Assembly: GCA_050184415.1 (NCBI GenBank) | Contig: JBFXAJ010000002.1 | Span: 124,001-188,000, forward strand | From: JADLGL01 sp050184415 | GTDB taxonomy: Bacteria > Pseudomonadota > Alphaproteobacteria > Rhizobiales > Kaistiaceae | Length of the DNA: 64,000 nucleotides | Reading direction: 5' to 3' | Shown: piece by piece, positions 26,121 through 34,887 of the stretch | How the letters are laid out: the number at the start of each line of letters is the position of its first letter | Position numbering within the stretch: position 1 is the stretch's first letter | Position numbers and translations under genes: made by a program | The notes under the pieces: generated by a model | The model's database searches: none | What the model was told of the DNA's origin: nothing | What the model saw: the letters and a program-made list of their open reading frames with translations, nothing else

Positions 26121-26867
26121 TCAGTTGAGTTCGGCGAGACGGATCGAATCGCCGTCGAGCCAGGCCTGCAGCGGACGTCCGCGCATGGCAGCCGGCATGT
26201 CTTCGGCGGTCTGGTAGAGCCCGTTGATCGCGATCAGCTCCGCCTCCATGCGGCGGCAGAAGATCCGGGCGCGCTGGTTGCCGTTCCAGCCGGCGATCGC
26301 GCGGCCGCGGAGCGGGCCGTAGACGTGGATCGAGCCGGAGGCGACGATCTCCGCACCCGACGCCACGGCGCCGACCACGGTGACGTCGCCCTGGAAGACG
26401 ATGGATTCGCCCGAGCGCACCGGACGGTCGATCAGCATCACGCCGAGTTCGACCACCTGCGGCGGCGGAGGTGGCGGCGGCGTAACCATCGCCGTCCTGA
26501 TCTCGGGCACCGCGACGGCGGCAGGCTCGTCGGGAGGAACGTCGACGTCCTCCGCCGGACGGCCGCCATTGACGAGCGGCGGCATGTCGGGGTCGAGCAG
26601 CGCCGGGCGGACGCCTTCGACCCCCATGACGCGGACGCCGCGGGCGGCGAGCTCGTCGAGGAGTTGCCGCAAACCCGCCTTGTCGGAAATGGCCTTCGAG
26701 ACGTCGAGGATGACCGGACGGGCGACGAAGAAGCCGAGCGAGCCGCTGATGAGGTTGTCGAGCTCGCGGAACCAGCCGGCCAGCGGCGGCTCGGGAGCGA
26801 GGACCAGGGCAAGGAACGACTTGCCTTTGAGCCTGAGGGACTGCCGGGTCTTGGTCGCGATCGTCAC
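26121..26867 (-). CDS. minC: septum site-determining protein MinC
   Basis: MinC (248 aa) blocks FtsZ assembly away from midcell. The N-domain (about residues 1-100) includes LRLKGKSFLALVLAPEPP. A proline run (TPPPPPPPQ, about residue 130) forms the linker. The C-terminal beta-helix has SGESIVFQGDVTVVGAVASG and GSIHVYGPLRGRAIAG. It is the first gene of minCDE and has a CtrA-type box upstream. Confidence 0.95.
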   Translation of the reverse strand: MTIATKTRQSLRLKGKSFLALVLAPEPPLAGWFRELDNLISGSLGFFVARPVILDVSKAISDKAGLRQLLDELAARGVRVMGVEGVRPALLDPDMPPLVNGGRPAEDVDVPPDEPAAVAVPEIRTAMVTPPPPPPPQVVELGVMLIDRPVRSGESIVFQGDVTVVGAVASGAEIVASGSIHVYGPLRGRAIAGWNGNQRARIFCRRMEAELIAINGLYQTAEDMPAAMRGRPLQAWLDGDSIRLAELN

Positions 26868-26911
26868 AGGGCGTTAACTTTCCGTTTCACCCTGTTAGGC
26901 CGTGATCCTGG

Positions 26912-26927
26912 TTAACAACCTCTTAAC
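26912..26927 (-). promoter_or_regulatory. full CtrA-type box upstream of minCDE
   Basis: TTAA (26912-26915), 7 nt, TTAAC (26923-26927) is the full CtrA recognition pattern. It lies 45-60 nt before minC. A further GTTAAC at 26872 and GGTTAAC near 26998 flank the region. It suggests cell-cycle control of the Min system. Confidence 0.6.
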
Positions 26928-26998
26928 GTTAAGGGCCTCGTCCGGCCGATTTTGCAGGGAAACCGTAGGGCTGTGGAAAGCCGCAGTCCGAAAAATGG

Positions 26999-27784
26999 TT
27001 AACGGCGGAGACGCTCAATGAGCGCCATCGCCGCGGCGGGCGCCCGTTCCTTGGCGCCGTTGATCATGAAGATGAACACCGGCCGCTCCGCGCCCCTGGC
27101 CGCGGTGCCGACATGGGGCAGACCGTCGGCCGGCTCCCCTTTCGCCCATTGCACGGCGCGCCCGCGCCAGGCGTCGAGCTCCGCCGGGGGATAGCCGGTC
27201 GGCTCATCCGCGGCGGCATTCTGGAGGCGGGCATAGACGACCTCGCCGGTCTGGTCGGCGATCGAGGGATATTTCTTCGAATCGGCATAGACGATCGCAA
27301 CGCCGGCGCGGCGGGCGATGTCGATGAAGGCCGGGTCGACGAAGGTCTCGTGCCGTGGTTCGAAGGCATGGGTCAGGCGAAGGCCGCCCCGGTCGCGGGG
27401 GAGAAGCGCGAAGAAGGCCTCGACCTCCGCCCGGTCGAAGCGCTTGTGCGGCGGCATCTGCCACAGCAGCGGACCGAGCTTGCCCTTGAGCTCGAGGACG
27501 CCGCTGTCGAGGAACCAGGCGACCGCCTCCGCGGCGTCGGCGAGGTTGCGCTGGTTGACGACGCCGCGATGGCCCTTCACCGCGAAGACGAAGTCGTTGG
27601 GGGTCTCGTCGCGCCATTTGCCGAAGCTCGCTGCGGATTGCGTCCGGTAGAAGGTGCCGTTGATCTCGATCGTCGTGACGTGCCGGCTCGCATAGGCAAG
27701 CTCCTGCGCGTGCGGGTGCTTCGCCGGATAAAAGTTGTTGCGCCACGGCGCGAAGGTCCAGCCGCCAATGCCGACGCGGATCAT
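26999..27784 (-). CDS. DUF72 family protein
   Basis: This 261-aa TIM-barrel-like protein begins MIRVGIGGWTFAPWRNNFYP. It has EINGTFYRTQSAASFGKWRD, FVFAVKGHRGV and FIFMINGAKERAP near the end, all DUF72 landmarks. The biochemical role is unknown. ATG 27784 matches the conserved start; the frame remains open to 28078 without DUF72-like sequence. It lies upstream of minC on the same strand with its own end before the CtrA box. Confidence 0.85.
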   Translation of the reverse strand: MIRVGIGGWTFAPWRNNFYPAKHPHAQELAYASRHVTTIEINGTFYRTQSAASFGKWRDETPNDFVFAVKGHRGVVNQRNLADAAEAVAWFLDSGVLELKGKLGPLLWQMPPHKRFDRAEVEAFFALLPRDRGGLRLTHAFEPRHETFVDPAFIDIARRAGVAIVYADSKKYPSIADQTGEVVYARLQNAAADEPTGYPPAELDAWRGRAVQWAKGEPADGLPHVGTAARGAERPVFIFMINGAKERAPAAAMALIERLRR

Positions 27785-28183
27785 CGAGGCACTCCCCTGT
27801 TGCGGCCGGGACGAGCCGGAAGCCCATGGCCCGCGGCGGTATAGGCCGGCCGCCCGGGCGGCGGAAGCGCCTTCCGCCGGCAACCTGTGGCAATCGACAG
27901 CATGACGGGAACCCCCACGGATCGTCCGGCGTTCCCAGGCATCAGCCTGTCCTGGGGGTGGACAAGTATAGGCGGCACAGACAAGCGCGCCGGAGCGGCG
28001 GGTGACGTTCTTTTTCCCACCCGTTCCCTCTAACGGCGGCGAAACTTTCGCACTAAGCTCACGGCAAAGGTCCGGCACGCCGTGGAAATCGTCGAGAGCT
28101 CGTTGATCATCACTGGTATTGGTAAGACCATCTTCGCCTTGCGACCGTCGGCAGAGATGCCACGCCGACGACAGGAGTAGTGT
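27785..28183. other. intergenic region between divergent DUF72 and DUF1328 genes
   Basis: These 399 nt hold the upstream regions of both genes. Frames here are short or lack codon bias typical of the neighbours. On the minus strand GGAAC near 28024 is followed by CGTC instead of CGTT with 15-nt spacing, so it is not scored as an EcfG promoter. Nothing else is recognised. Confidence 0.5.
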
Positions 28184-28360
28184 ATGCTTTCATGGGCAAT
28201 CATCGCGCTGATCGTCGCGATCATCGCGGGCGTTATCGGATTTACTGGAGTTACCGCAGGTGCAGCAACCATGGCCCGAATTTTGTTCGGGCTTTTCCTC
28301 ATCATATTTCTTGTGCTACTTATCCTTGCACTTGTGACCGCGAATGTCGGTGTCGCCTAA
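28184..28360 (+). CDS. DUF1328 small membrane protein
   Basis: This 58-aa protein, MLSWAIIALIVAIIAGVIGF and on, has two membrane helices joined by TGVTAGAATMAR. This is the DUF1328/YtjA pattern, common as stress-associated small membrane proteins in proteobacteria; the function is unknown. AGGAG lies 6 nt before the ATG. It opens the stress-response region but no EcfG promoter is visible directly upstream. Confidence 0.85.
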   Translation: MLSWAIIALIVAIIAGVIGFTGVTAGAATMARILFGLFLIIFLVLLILALVTANVGVA

Positions 28361-28385
28361 CCGACATGGAGCCCATGCAAGACTC

Positions 28386-28410
28386 GGAACCTTGTTGGGG
28401 CTCGCGCGTT
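28386..28410 (+). promoter_or_regulatory. EcfG promoter of the glycine-zipper lipoprotein gene
   Basis: GGAAC (28386-28390), 16 nt, CGTT (28407-28410) is a perfect EcfG consensus match. It ends 85 nt before the start at 28496. Confidence 0.75.
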
Positions 28411-28495
28411 GGGCGGAGTTAATGTAGAACCTGTGCGCTGCACAATGCGGCGGTCGGGGACGAAATTTGCCAAACTTCCACGAAAGGGTAGGACG

Positions 28496-28816
28496 ATGAA
28501 CAGATTGGTAGTTGGGTGCGTGGCGGCAGCCGGCCTCGTTGCTGCTGGGTGCTCGCCGGTTGGCGTCGGCACGGGTGTCGGTGCCGGTCTTGGCGCGATC
28601 GTGACGGCGGCTCTGGGCGGCAACGCTCAGCAGATTGCCATCGGCACGCTGATCGGCGGCGCCGGCGGCTTCGTGGTCTCCTCGGTGACCCAGGCGCAGA
28701 ACCAGCCTCCGGGCGTTTGCCAGGCGCACAACCAGTTCGGCCAGCCGATCTACGTGACGCCGCAGGGCCAGTACGTGACCTACAACACGGGCTATCCGCT
28801 GCTCGTCAATTGCTGA
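28496..28816 (+). CDS. glycine-zipper lipoprotein
   Basis: This 106-aa protein has a lipoprotein signal peptide: MNRLVVGCVAAAGLVAAGC, with lipobox VAAGC and Cys19 as the lipidation site. A glycine-zipper region (residues 24-60, GTGVGAGLGAIV, GGAGGFVV) precedes a Gln/Tyr-rich tail with paired cysteines (Cys74 and Cys106). It is likely in the outer membrane or periplasm. The function is unknown. It has an EcfG promoter upstream and a strong terminator downstream. Confidence 0.75.
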   Translation: MNRLVVGCVAAAGLVAAGCSPVGVGTGVGAGLGAIVTAALGGNAQQIAIGTLIGGAGGFVVSSVTQAQNQPPGVCQAHNQFGQPIYVTPQGQYVTYNTGYPLLVNC

Positions 28817-28837
28817 TCGCCTGATCCGCAGAATCAA

Positions 28838-28866
28838 AGGGCCGGAACGCCAAGCGTTCCGGCCCT
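28838..28866. terminator. bidirectional terminator between lipoprotein gene and ecfG
   Basis: A perfect 12-bp stem, AGGGCCGGAACG (28838-28849) with 28855-28866, has a 5-nt loop. It is followed by CTTTG on plus and TTTGATT on minus. It serves the convergent lipoprotein gene and ecfG. Confidence 0.8.
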
Positions 28867-28886
28867 CTTTGCATTGGCCCCGCCGC

Positions 28887-29441
28887 TCAGCGGAGCAGCG
28901 CGGCCACCGTCGCGTTGTTGGCCTGCTCGGCCGGGGGCAGCGCCTCGCCGCCGGCGAGGAGTTCCTGGAGGCGCGTGCGTGCACGCGAAACCCGGCTCTT
29001 GATGGTGCCGACACGTACGCCGCAGATGTCGGCCGCGTCCTCGTACGAAAAGCCGCTCGCACCGACGAGGATCAGCGCCTCGCGCTGTTCGTCGGCCAGA
29101 AGCTGGAGCGCGCGCATGAAGTCCGCCATTTCGAGGTGGCTCTCCTGCCGGGGCATGTCGGGCAGCATGCTCGCGAACTGCCCGTCGGCGTCCTCGACCT
29201 CGCGCCGGCGCTTGCGCCCTTCGGAATAGAAGTGGTTGCGGAGGATCGTCACCAGCCACGCATTGAGGTTGGTCCCCGGCACGAACTTGTCGCGGTTCGC
29301 GAGCGCGCGAGCCACGGTCTCCTGTACGAGGTCGTCGGCGCGCACGCGGTCCCCACAGAGGGAACGCGCAAAGGCGCGCATCATCGGCAGCGCGGCGATG
29401 AGGCCGGCGCTGATGTCCTGTTCATCGTTCGGTCGCGTCAT
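28887..29441 (-). CDS. ecfG: general stress response sigma factor EcfG
   Basis: This ECF sigma factor has 184 aa. Region 2 carries DDLVQETVARALANRDKF and NLNAWLVTILRNHFYSE. Region 4 carries LADEQREALILVGASGFSYE and VGTIKSRVSRARTRL. Start ATG 29441 gives the normal length; the frame extends upstream through nepR without homology. It lies 7 nt after nepR in one unit whose promoter is itself EcfG-type, so positive autoregulation is expected. Confidence 0.93.
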   Translation of the reverse strand: MTRPNDEQDISAGLIAALPMMRAFARSLCGDRVRADDLVQETVARALANRDKFVPGTNLNAWLVTILRNHFYSEGRKRRREVEDADGQFASMLPDMPRQESHLEMADFMRALQLLADEQREALILVGASGFSYEDAADICGVRVGTIKSRVSRARTRLQELLAGGEALPPAEQANNATVAALLR

Positions 29442-29448
29442 GGCTGGC

Positions 29449-29643
29449 CTAATTGTCCGATTTGGGGTCGGGGGTGCCGATCTTCCGGATGATCGCCATG
29501 AGATTCTCCGGGATCGGCTCAGCCATCGCCTCGCCATAGACCTGATGAAGCTTCTTGCCGATCCAGTCGCTCTCGCGCGGCCGGCCCGATCCGGAGCGTG
29601 CCCCTGGGCGCATGGGAACGCCGCCCTGTTGGTGCTCCGGCAT
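29449..29643 (-). CDS. nepR: anti-sigma factor NepR
   Basis: This is a 64-aa anti-sigma factor. The conserved core IGKKLHQVYGEAMAEPIPEN is followed by LMAIIRKIG, the two helices that clamp EcfG and are released by phosphorylated PhyR. The start at 29643 has AGGACGAG upstream. It is directly upstream of ecfG, the standard arrangement. Confidence 0.92.
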   Translation of the reverse strand: MPEHQQGGVPMRPGARSGSGRPRESDWIGKKLHQVYGEAMAEPIPENLMAIIRKIGTPDPKSDN

Positions 29644-29702
29644 CGATTCTCGTCCTATCCTTTTCACTGTGGTGATCCCGCTTTTCCCGCAGTCTACCGA
29701 CA

Positions 29703-29727
29703 AACGCTCCGGCGCCGGTCGGGTTCC
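29703..29727 (-). promoter_or_regulatory. EcfG promoter of nepR-ecfG
   Basis: On the minus strand GGAAC (29727-29723), 16 nt, CGTT (29706-29703) is a perfect match. It lies 60 nt before nepR and indicates autoregulation of the sigma factor. Confidence 0.85.
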
Positions 29728-29833
29728 AGCGGCGTCGGGCGACAGGCTTTCCTGGTTACCGACCGATGAACCTTGACCGGACCCGCGTTATTGCGTGTGG
29801 TCGGCGACGGACCGCAGCGGAGGAGAGCCTGAC

Positions 29834-30043
29834 ATGACCGAGCGACCTCCGAGGCGGCAACTGAAGACCAAGGGCGACAAGCGACGGGCGGATCCCGCGG
29901 TATCGGCGGCGATAGGCTCGAAGCTTCGCGCCGTCTATGATGAAGTGCTCTCGGAGCCCGTCCCGCAGGGTCTCGCGGACTTGGTGAAGCGACTCTCGTC
30001 CAACACGGACGGCAGCGGGAATGGCGAAGACAGCCCCCCGTAG
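29834..30043 (+). CDS. second NepR-type anti-sigma factor
   Basis: This 69-aa NepR paralogue is divergent from nepR-ecfG. The core reads AAIGSKLRAVYDEVLSEPVP, then QGLADLVKRL, matching the NepR helix pattern. Helix-1 residues differ from the first copy, so its affinity for EcfG or PhyR may differ. ATG 29834 follows GGAGGAGAG. It comes 27 nt before the histidine kinase gene and is probably co-transcribed with it. No perfect EcfG promoter is seen before it. Confidence 0.85.
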   Translation: MTERPPRRQLKTKGDKRRADPAVSAAIGSKLRAVYDEVLSEPVPQGLADLVKRLSSNTDGSGNGEDSPP

Positions 30044-30070
30044 CACGCGTCGCCTCGACATGTCCGAGCA

Positions 30071-31810
30071 TTGGAGACCCGCGCGTTGAGAAGGCTGAGC
30101 ATTTCAGCGCGCCTGATGCTGCTGATCCTGGTTGCAGCGCTGCCGGTCATGGCGCTCTATGTGTGGAGCGCCCTCGATCAGCGCCAGGAGACGCTGGCGA
30201 CCGCCGAGGACCAGCTCCTGCGCTCCGCACGACTTCTCGCCGCCCAGCAGAACCAGTTCTTCGAAGGCACGCGAAGCGTCCTCAGCACCATGCTGCTCGC
30301 CGCCGAAGCCGTCGGCGTCCCGAGCGACGCCTGCAACGCGCTCCTCCGGTCGATCGGCGCGCGCGAGCCCAACTATCTCACGGTCAGGATCGCGGCGCCG
30401 GACGGCAACGTGCTGTGCAGCTCTTCGGCGGACACGATGGGGATCAACATCGCCGACCGCGGCTATTTCCAGGACGCTGTCGCGACAGGCGCTTTCGTGG
30501 TGGGCATGCCGCAGATGGACGATATCGCCGGCCGGACGATCATACCGCTGGCCCTGCCCCTCCGCGGGGGCAGCGCAGGCGAGGTCGGGCTCGTCGGGAT
30601 GGTGGGCTTCGACTATGACGGCTTGATGCAGACCCTTGCCCTGTCGCGTCTTCCGGCCGGCGGCATTGCGGTCATCTTCAACCGCGACCGCGCGATCATC
30701 GCCCGCCTCCCGCAGGGCGTCACGATCGCGGACGCCATGCTCGCCCCGGTGCGCCCCGAAGTCGCCCAGGAGTCTGGCGGAGCGGGCCTTGTGCGGGGCG
30801 AGCCGGAGAACGGCGAGGGGAATCTCTGGGCGGTATCGCAGCTCCTCCCGGAGCAGGGGCTCTATGTCGCCATCGGCGTGCCGGTCTCGACCATCGTGGC
30901 CGGAGCCGAGAGCGGACTCCGGCGCGGCATCGGCATCCTCCTTCTCGTCCTTGCCCTCGCCGCGCTCAGCGCCTGGCTCGTCGGGCAGGTGACGATCAAC
31001 GGCCCGCTCGACCGGCTCGGCGCCGCTGCGGCCGCTCTGCGGAACGGCGACCTCAAGACGCGCGCGCACCTCCCCACGGGCGCACCCGAGCTCCGGCGCC
31101 TCGCCCACAGCTTCAACGACATGGCGGCGTCGATCGAGCACAACGACCAGGAGCTGCAGCAGCGCAATGCGAAGCTCAACCAGCTCATCGACGACAAGGA
31201 GATGCTCGTCCGGGAGATGAACCACCGGATCAAGAACTCGCTCCAGCTCGTCTCCTCGATGGTCGGTCTCCAGCTCGGGAACGTCTCCGATCCGGCGGCG
31301 CGAAGCAGCCTCGTCACGGCCCAGGCGCGCGTGGCCACGATCGCCAAGGTGCATGAGCGCCTCTATGCCGGCGCGCGGCTTGATCGCGTCGACGTTGCCC
31401 TGTTCCTGTCCGAGCTGTGCCGCGATCTCGCGCAGACGCTGGGCGTCAACGACCATGGCGGGGCTGTCGTCGTCAGTTCGGTCGACGTCAGCCTTCCGCC
31501 GGACAAGGCGATCCCGCTCGGGCTGATCACGACGGAGCTGGTCACCAACGCCGTCAAGCACGGGCACAATGACGGGCCGTCGCGGACCGAGGTCACCCTG
31601 TCGCCGACCGGCAGCGCGGACGAGCTCTGCCTCAGCATCAGCGACAACGGCCCGGGTCTTCCGGCGGATGTCGAAAGCCACACCGGCCTCGGCCTTCGCG
31701 TCATCCGCGCCCTCGCCGCCCAACTCGGGGGCGAGCTCGAGTTCGAGCGCCTGCCGTCCGGCACGCGGTTCTTCGTCCGATTCCTGCTCGACGGGGCGGA
31801 GGAGAGATAG
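30071..31810 (+). CDS. membrane sensor histidine kinase (HisKA_2 type), PhyK-like candidate
   Basis: This 579-aa kinase has TM1 at about residues 13-31, a periplasmic Cache-like sensor domain (about 35-280), and TM2 at about 286-305. A HAMP region follows, then HisKA_2 with the phospho-acceptor His385 in REMNHRIKNSLQLV, and an HATPase domain with TTELVTNAVKHG and ISDNGPGLP. Kinases of this class phosphorylate PhyR. Its place between nepR2 and phyR supports that role. The start is TTG 30071 or TTG 30086. Confidence 0.85.
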   Translation: METRALRRLSISARLMLLILVAALPVMALYVWSALDQRQETLATAEDQLLRSARLLAAQQNQFFEGTRSVLSTMLLAAEAVGVPSDACNALLRSIGAREPNYLTVRIAAPDGNVLCSSSADTMGINIADRGYFQDAVATGAFVVGMPQMDDIAGRTIIPLALPLRGGSAGEVGLVGMVGFDYDGLMQTLALSRLPAGGIAVIFNRDRAIIARLPQGVTIADAMLAPVRPEVAQESGGAGLVRGEPENGEGNLWAVSQLLPEQGLYVAIGVPVSTIVAGAESGLRRGIGILLLVLALAALSAWLVGQVTINGPLDRLGAAAAALRNGDLKTRAHLPTGAPELRRLAHSFNDMAASIEHNDQELQQRNAKLNQLIDDKEMLVREMNHRIKNSLQLVSSMVGLQLGNVSDPAARSSLVTAQARVATIAKVHERLYAGARLDRVDVALFLSELCRDLAQTLGVNDHGGAVVVSSVDVSLPPDKAIPLGLITTELVTNAVKHGHNDGPSRTEVTLSPTGSADELCLSISDNGPGLPADVESHTGLGLRVIRALAAQLGGELEFERLPSGTRFFVRFLLDGAEER

Positions 31811-32034
31811 AGGAGCCGGCGACGCGGGGCGTCACCGGCTCTCGGGGCCGGCGGGGCGGGAAGCGGGGGGCGGTGCCGGCCCTGCGCGGAGGCGTTCAGC
31901 GCTCCGCACCGTCCCTCAATCCGCGAAGCCGCGCATGGTTCCGGTTCATATTTGTGCCACGCTGTTGGGCTCTCGTAGCGGCCTCGGTCGGGGGCGGACT
32001 GGCGTGCCGGCTTTGTGCGATGCCCGGAGTGGAC

Positions 32035-32835
32035 ATGACGACCGTTCCTCAAGCTTTCAGCGATATCCCTCGCCTCCGCCGTTTCGCGCGGGCGCTGACC
32101 GGAAGCCAGGCGGCCGGAGACGCGTCCATCGCCTTGTTCCTGGAAGCAATCCTGAAGGATCCGCACAGCCTGCCGCCAAAGGCGCGTCCCGAGCTGTCGG
32201 CCTATGCGCTGTTCTGCGCCGTCTGGCGCCAGGCCGAGCCGGATTGGCGAGGACCCGGATGGCGCAGCCTGCGGCGAGGTGCGGATGCGCGACTGGCGGC
32301 CCTGGTGCCTGACCGGCGCATCGCATTCCTGCTGCACCAGCTCGAAGGTTTTTCGATCGACGAGACTGCCGCGATCCTCGAGACCACCCCCGACGGGGTG
32401 GAAGACCTCCTCGACGCCGCCGACGCCGACATCGCGCGCCAGATCGCGACCCGCGTCCTCATCATCGAGGACGAGCCGCTGATCGCGCTCGACCTGGAGC
32501 GGCTGATGGCTAGCCTCGGCCACCGCGTGGTGTCGGTCGCGCGGACACGCGCAGAGACGGCTGCTGCGATCAGGATCGAGCAGCCCGGCCTCGTCCTCGC
32601 CGATATCCAGCTTGCGGATGGCAGTTCCGGAGCCTCGGCGGTCGAGGACATCCTCGAGCACGCTTCTCCCGCCGTCATCTTCATCACGGCGTTTCCGGAG
32701 CGGCTGCTCACCGGGGCCCGCCTCGAGCCGACCTATCTTCTGACCAAACCGTACGATCCGGAGGCGGTCAAAGCGATGACGAGCCAGGCCCTCTTCTTCG
32801 ACGGCGATCGGATACCGCGGGCCGCCCTCGCCTAG
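32035..32835 (+). CDS. phyR: anti-anti-sigma response regulator PhyR (copy 1)
   Basis: This 266-aa protein has an N-terminal EcfG-like sigma mimic domain (residues 5-135, starting IPRLRRFARALTGSQ) and a C-terminal receiver (139-255). The receiver has acidic pair Glu145-Asp146, phospho-acceptor Asp190 in VLADIQLADG, and Lys in LLTKPYDPEA. When phosphorylated, PhyR binds NepR and frees EcfG. ATG 32035 with CGGAG upstream fits the sigma-like start. Upstream in-frame Met codons give a non-homologous leader. It overlaps the convergent receiver gene by 4 nt. Confidence 0.93.
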   Translation: MTTVPQAFSDIPRLRRFARALTGSQAAGDASIALFLEAILKDPHSLPPKARPELSAYALFCAVWRQAEPDWRGPGWRSLRRGADARLAALVPDRRIAFLLHQLEGFSIDETAAILETTPDGVEDLLDAADADIARQIATRVLIIEDEPLIALDLERLMASLGHRVVSVARTRAETAAAIRIEQPGLVLADIQLADGSSGASAVEDILEHASPAVIFITAFPERLLTGARLEPTYLLTKPYDPEAVKAMTSQALFFDGDRIPRAALA

Positions 32836-33221
32836 GGGCGGTGCTCGACGGCGCGATCAAGCATTCGGGAGAGCATCCCGGCGAGCTCCTTGTCGCCGAT
32901 CGGCTTGCTCAGTTTCGGCGCCGCCTGCAATGCCGGCTCGTCGAACGGCAGGCGCGCATACCCCGTGACGAGCGCGAACGGGACGCCCTCCGCCAGGAGC
33001 CGCTCCGCGATCGGGGTAACCCGGCGGCCGCGGATGTTGACGTCCAGGAAGGCGGCGTCAGGACGCATCGTATCGATCAGGTCGCGCGCCCGCTCCAGCG
33101 TCCCCGCAGGTCCGATCACGCGGCAGCCGAGCGCGGCGATCCTCGTCTCCATCTCCATCGCGACAAGGGCATCGTCCTCCACCACAAGGACCGCCGGGGG
33201 GATGGAGGTTACCTGGGGCAT
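32832..33221 (-). CDS. stand-alone FATGUY-type receiver protein
   Basis: This single-domain response regulator has 129 aa. Asp60 in AFLDVNIRG is the acceptor, Thr86 lies in PFALVTGYARLP, and Lys106 in KLSKPIGDKE. The PFxxxTGY stretch is the signature of FATGUY receivers such as SdrG/MrrA, which act as phosphate hubs in alphaproteobacterial stress signalling. Its ATG overlaps the TGA of the HWE kinase, so it is translationally coupled to it. Confidence 0.85.
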   Translation of the reverse strand: MPQVTSIPPAVLVVEDDALVAMEMETRIAALGCRVIGPAGTLERARDLIDTMRPDAAFLDVNIRGRRVTPIAERLLAEGVPFALVTGYARLPFDEPALQAAPKLSKPIGDKELAGMLSRMLDRAVEHRP

Positions 33222-34549
33222 CAGTCCGTCAACGCCATTTCGAGGTGCCCGGCGAGCCCCTCGCGGCGGAACTCGAGCTCGGCCAGTCCGCCGAGCTGGA
33301 GGTTGACCGCCCGCGTGATGAGGGTCGTGCCGAAACCAGGTTCGGGGGTCGATTCGATCAGCGGACCGCCCCGCTCCTCCCAGTCGAGGTCGAGCTTGTC
33401 CGCGCTCCGCGTCCACGAGATGGCGACCGTGCCCGCCGGGTTGGACAGCGCGCCATGGACGAGGGCATTGGTGACGAGCTCGTTGATGACGAGGGCAAAG
33501 GTCGTCGCCTGGAGCGGCGACAGCCGCACCGTGGGTCCCGAGATCGCAACCCGGGTCGCTTCCTCGCCGGCCTGGTTCCGGACGATGTCCTCGATCAGCC
33601 GGGCGAGGTCGGCATGATGCCATTGCGCGTCGATCAGCGCGCCCTGCGCAAGGGCCAGGGCCTTCGTCCGGCCTATGAAGGCCGTCCGGAAGCCCTCGAC
33701 GGTATCGGCCTGGGTCTGGAAGGCGAGTGACTGGATGACGGCGAGAAGGTTCTTGGCGCGGTGGGCGAGCTCGGTCACCAGCGTATCCGCATGACGCTCG
33801 TCCCGCCGCTGCTGCGTGACGTCGTCGAGCGTCAGGAGAATCAGGCGGAGATGGTCGATCCGGCGGGCGGAGATCCGGAATGCGCGGGTCTCCGGAACCG
33901 CGAACAGGCCTTCGACCGGGATGTCCTCGAGGACGTCGCTGTCGCGGAGGATCGCGTCGATCCGGAGCCGCAACGCGTCGAAGTCGAAGGCACCGTCCGC
34001 GATCGCCGCCAGCGGCTCGCTGCGGATGTCCGGGCGGTCGAGCCGGAAGAGGATGCAGAACGCATTGTTGGCCCAGCGCACCCGGCGGTCGTAGTCGACC
34101 ACGATCAGCGGATCACGGGTGGCGGCGATGATCTCCTGGGCAAGCAACGGGTCGTCGGCAAGGACATCCTCGGCGCGCTCCCGCGCCGGCACCGTCGTGA
34201 AGACGAGGACGACCAGCGGCGGCGGCGGCCCGGCCTTCGTCTGCAGGCTGCGGCCGCTGACGAACAGCGGTCCCGACCACGGCAACGGAATGTCGAAGAA
34301 CGCCTCCTCGCGGTCGAGAACCGCGCGCAGCGCCTCCTCGAACACGGTGGTGCTCCAGGCGCCGTCATTGGTTGCCAGGATCGGCGCACCGACCGGCGCG
34401 GTGTCGATCAGCCGTCGGAAATCCTCGTTCGAGGCAATGACGTCGAGACTCGCGTCGACGACGGCCATGGCCTCCGGCGAATTCTCGATGACGGCCCGGG
34501 CGACCTTCACGAGCTGATCCCGGCTGAACGCCGGCGTCTGTTCAAGCAT
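33221..34549 (-). CDS. soluble PAS HWE-family histidine kinase
   Basis: This 442-aa kinase has no membrane helices. Two PAS-like regions (about residues 12-120 and 135-245) precede the HWE domain, with phospho-acceptor His263 in VTELAHRAKNLLAVIQ. The ATP domain has VINELVTNALVHGAL and FGTTLI. The characteristic WE pair of the family is seen at DLDWEERGG. It is co-transcribed with the FATGUY receiver. ATG 34549 is preferred; GTG 34615 would add 22 residues. Confidence 0.85.
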   Translation of the reverse strand: MLEQTPAFSRDQLVKVARAVIENSPEAMAVVDASLDVIASNEDFRRLIDTAPVGAPILATNDGAWSTTVFEEALRAVLDREEAFFDIPLPWSGPLFVSGRSLQTKAGPPPPLVVLVFTTVPARERAEDVLADDPLLAQEIIAATRDPLIVVDYDRRVRWANNAFCILFRLDRPDIRSEPLAAIADGAFDFDALRLRIDAILRDSDVLEDIPVEGLFAVPETRAFRISARRIDHLRLILLTLDDVTQQRRDERHADTLVTELAHRAKNLLAVIQSLAFQTQADTVEGFRTAFIGRTKALALAQGALIDAQWHHADLARLIEDIVRNQAGEEATRVAISGPTVRLSPLQATTFALVINELVTNALVHGALSNPAGTVAISWTRSADKLDLDWEERGGPLIESTPEPGFGTTLITRAVNLQLGGLAELEFRREGLAGHLEMALTD

Positions 34550-34652
34550 GGCGGGACCATTCCACACCTCGACGCCGTCGAACGCGGTTCGACGGGCGAC
34601 ACTCCCTCGGCTCACGGCGGCCCCACCGCAAACCAGCTAGATCGGCTATCCA

Positions 34653-34856
34653 TCACGAACGGTTAATAAGCCACGCCTCGATCTGGCGATCCGCCTCGGC
34701 GGCAGGAACGCCATAGCGCTCGTGGATGAGCGCCGCGAGCAGCCCGCGATTGCCGTCCGCTGCCTCGAGATCGTCATCGGTCAGCTCGCGCCATTCGGTT
34801 CGGATCGGGATCGCAAATCGGCTCCAGCGCGACTCGACCTGCTTCCAGTTCATCAT
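34653..34856 (-). CDS. CsbD-like stress protein (divergent member)
   Basis: This 67-aa acidic protein aligns with the CsbD gene at 36371: MNWKQVESRWSRF against MNWDRIEGNWKQF, ELTDDDLEAADG, and ALIHERYGVPAAEADRQIEAW at the end. The conserved lysine-rich middle of CsbD is reduced. CsbD proteins are abundant general-stress proteins without a known activity. An EcfG promoter lies 32 nt upstream. Confidence 0.75.
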   Translation of the reverse strand: MMNWKQVESRWSRFAIPIRTEWRELTDDDLEAADGNRGLLAALIHERYGVPAAEADRQIEAWLINRS

Positions 34857-34887
34857 AGGTTCCTCGTTCCCACTTAAGCCAAAGCCA

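Noticed and set aside
28015..28040. EcfG promoter on the minus strand in the DUF72/DUF1328 gap
   Set aside because: GGAAC is present but the -10 reads CGTC and the spacing is 15 nt, outside the consensus.
29780..29812. EcfG promoter before nepR2 and the kinase
   Set aside because: TGAAC-N14-CGTT is seen, but the -35 first base and the spacing do not match.
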